Below, piece by piece: positions 7,225 through 7,231 of a DNA stretch of 7,231 bases (positions are counted from its first letter, which is position 1; each line of letters opens with the position of its first letter). This DNA comes from PWVB01 sp964530185 (GTDB taxonomy: Bacteria > Chloroflexota > Anaerolineae > B4-G1 > SLSP01). The position numbers and the translations under genes are program-made. The notes beneath the pieces are model-generated. The model was not told the origin of the DNA, made no database searches, and was given only the letters and a program-made list of their open reading frames with translations. The DNA lies in NCBI GenBank assembly GCA_964530185.1, contig CAZHBB010000135.1, forward strand, positions 1-7,231. The letters are read 5' to 3'.

Positions 7225-7231
7225 AAGGAGG
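7225..7231 (+). promoter_or_regulatory. Ribosome binding site of a further gene beyond the window
   Basis: AAGGAGG is a near-perfect Shine-Dalgarno sequence beginning 7 bases after the stop of the 856-residue protein. It predicts another + strand gene starting within about 15 bases of the right edge, extending the operon. Confidence 0.7.

Overview
The window is GC-rich bacterial DNA with four genes, all on the + strand and closely packed. No rRNA, tRNA, CRISPR array or insertion sequence is visible. No gene places the organism firmly. The best guess, from general knowledge rather than a search, is Chloroflexota or another soil or sediment heterotroph that builds long multidomain sugar-sensing regulators. 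Shine-Dalgarno sites are conventional (AAGGAG, AAGGAGG).

Region 1 (1-3483) is a very large regulator whose N-terminus lies outside the window. In one polypeptide it carries a LacI-type sugar-binding (periplasmic-binding-protein fold) domain, an unassigned helical linker, a GAF-like domain, a complete histidine kinase, a degenerate receiver, an intact receiver and a C-terminal AraC-type DNA-binding domain. No membrane segment is visible, so it reads as a soluble, all-in-one phosphorelay and transcription factor.

Region 2 (3484-3753) is a 270-base non-coding gap. Its main content is two inverted repeats built from the same half-site (TGACAG/CTGTCA), with centres 63 bases apart. This is a plausible operator for the genes that follow.

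Region 3 (3754-7231) looks like an operon. It holds a stand-alone receiver-like protein with Glu in place of the phosphoacceptor Asp, a small four-helix membrane protein, and an 856-residue soluble protein of unrecognised family. The architecture of the last one (N-terminal beta-rich module, helical middle, beta-rich C-terminus) recalls polysaccharide lyases and related carbohydrate-active enzymes. A strong ribosome binding site at the right edge shows that another gene follows.

Working model (inference): the large regulator senses a sugar or oligosaccharide in the cytoplasm, relays phosphate internally to its intact receiver, and controls the downstream operon, whose largest product may process that carbohydrate. 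The Glu-substituted receiver may be a phosphorylation-independent partner. None of these links is proven by the sequence alone.
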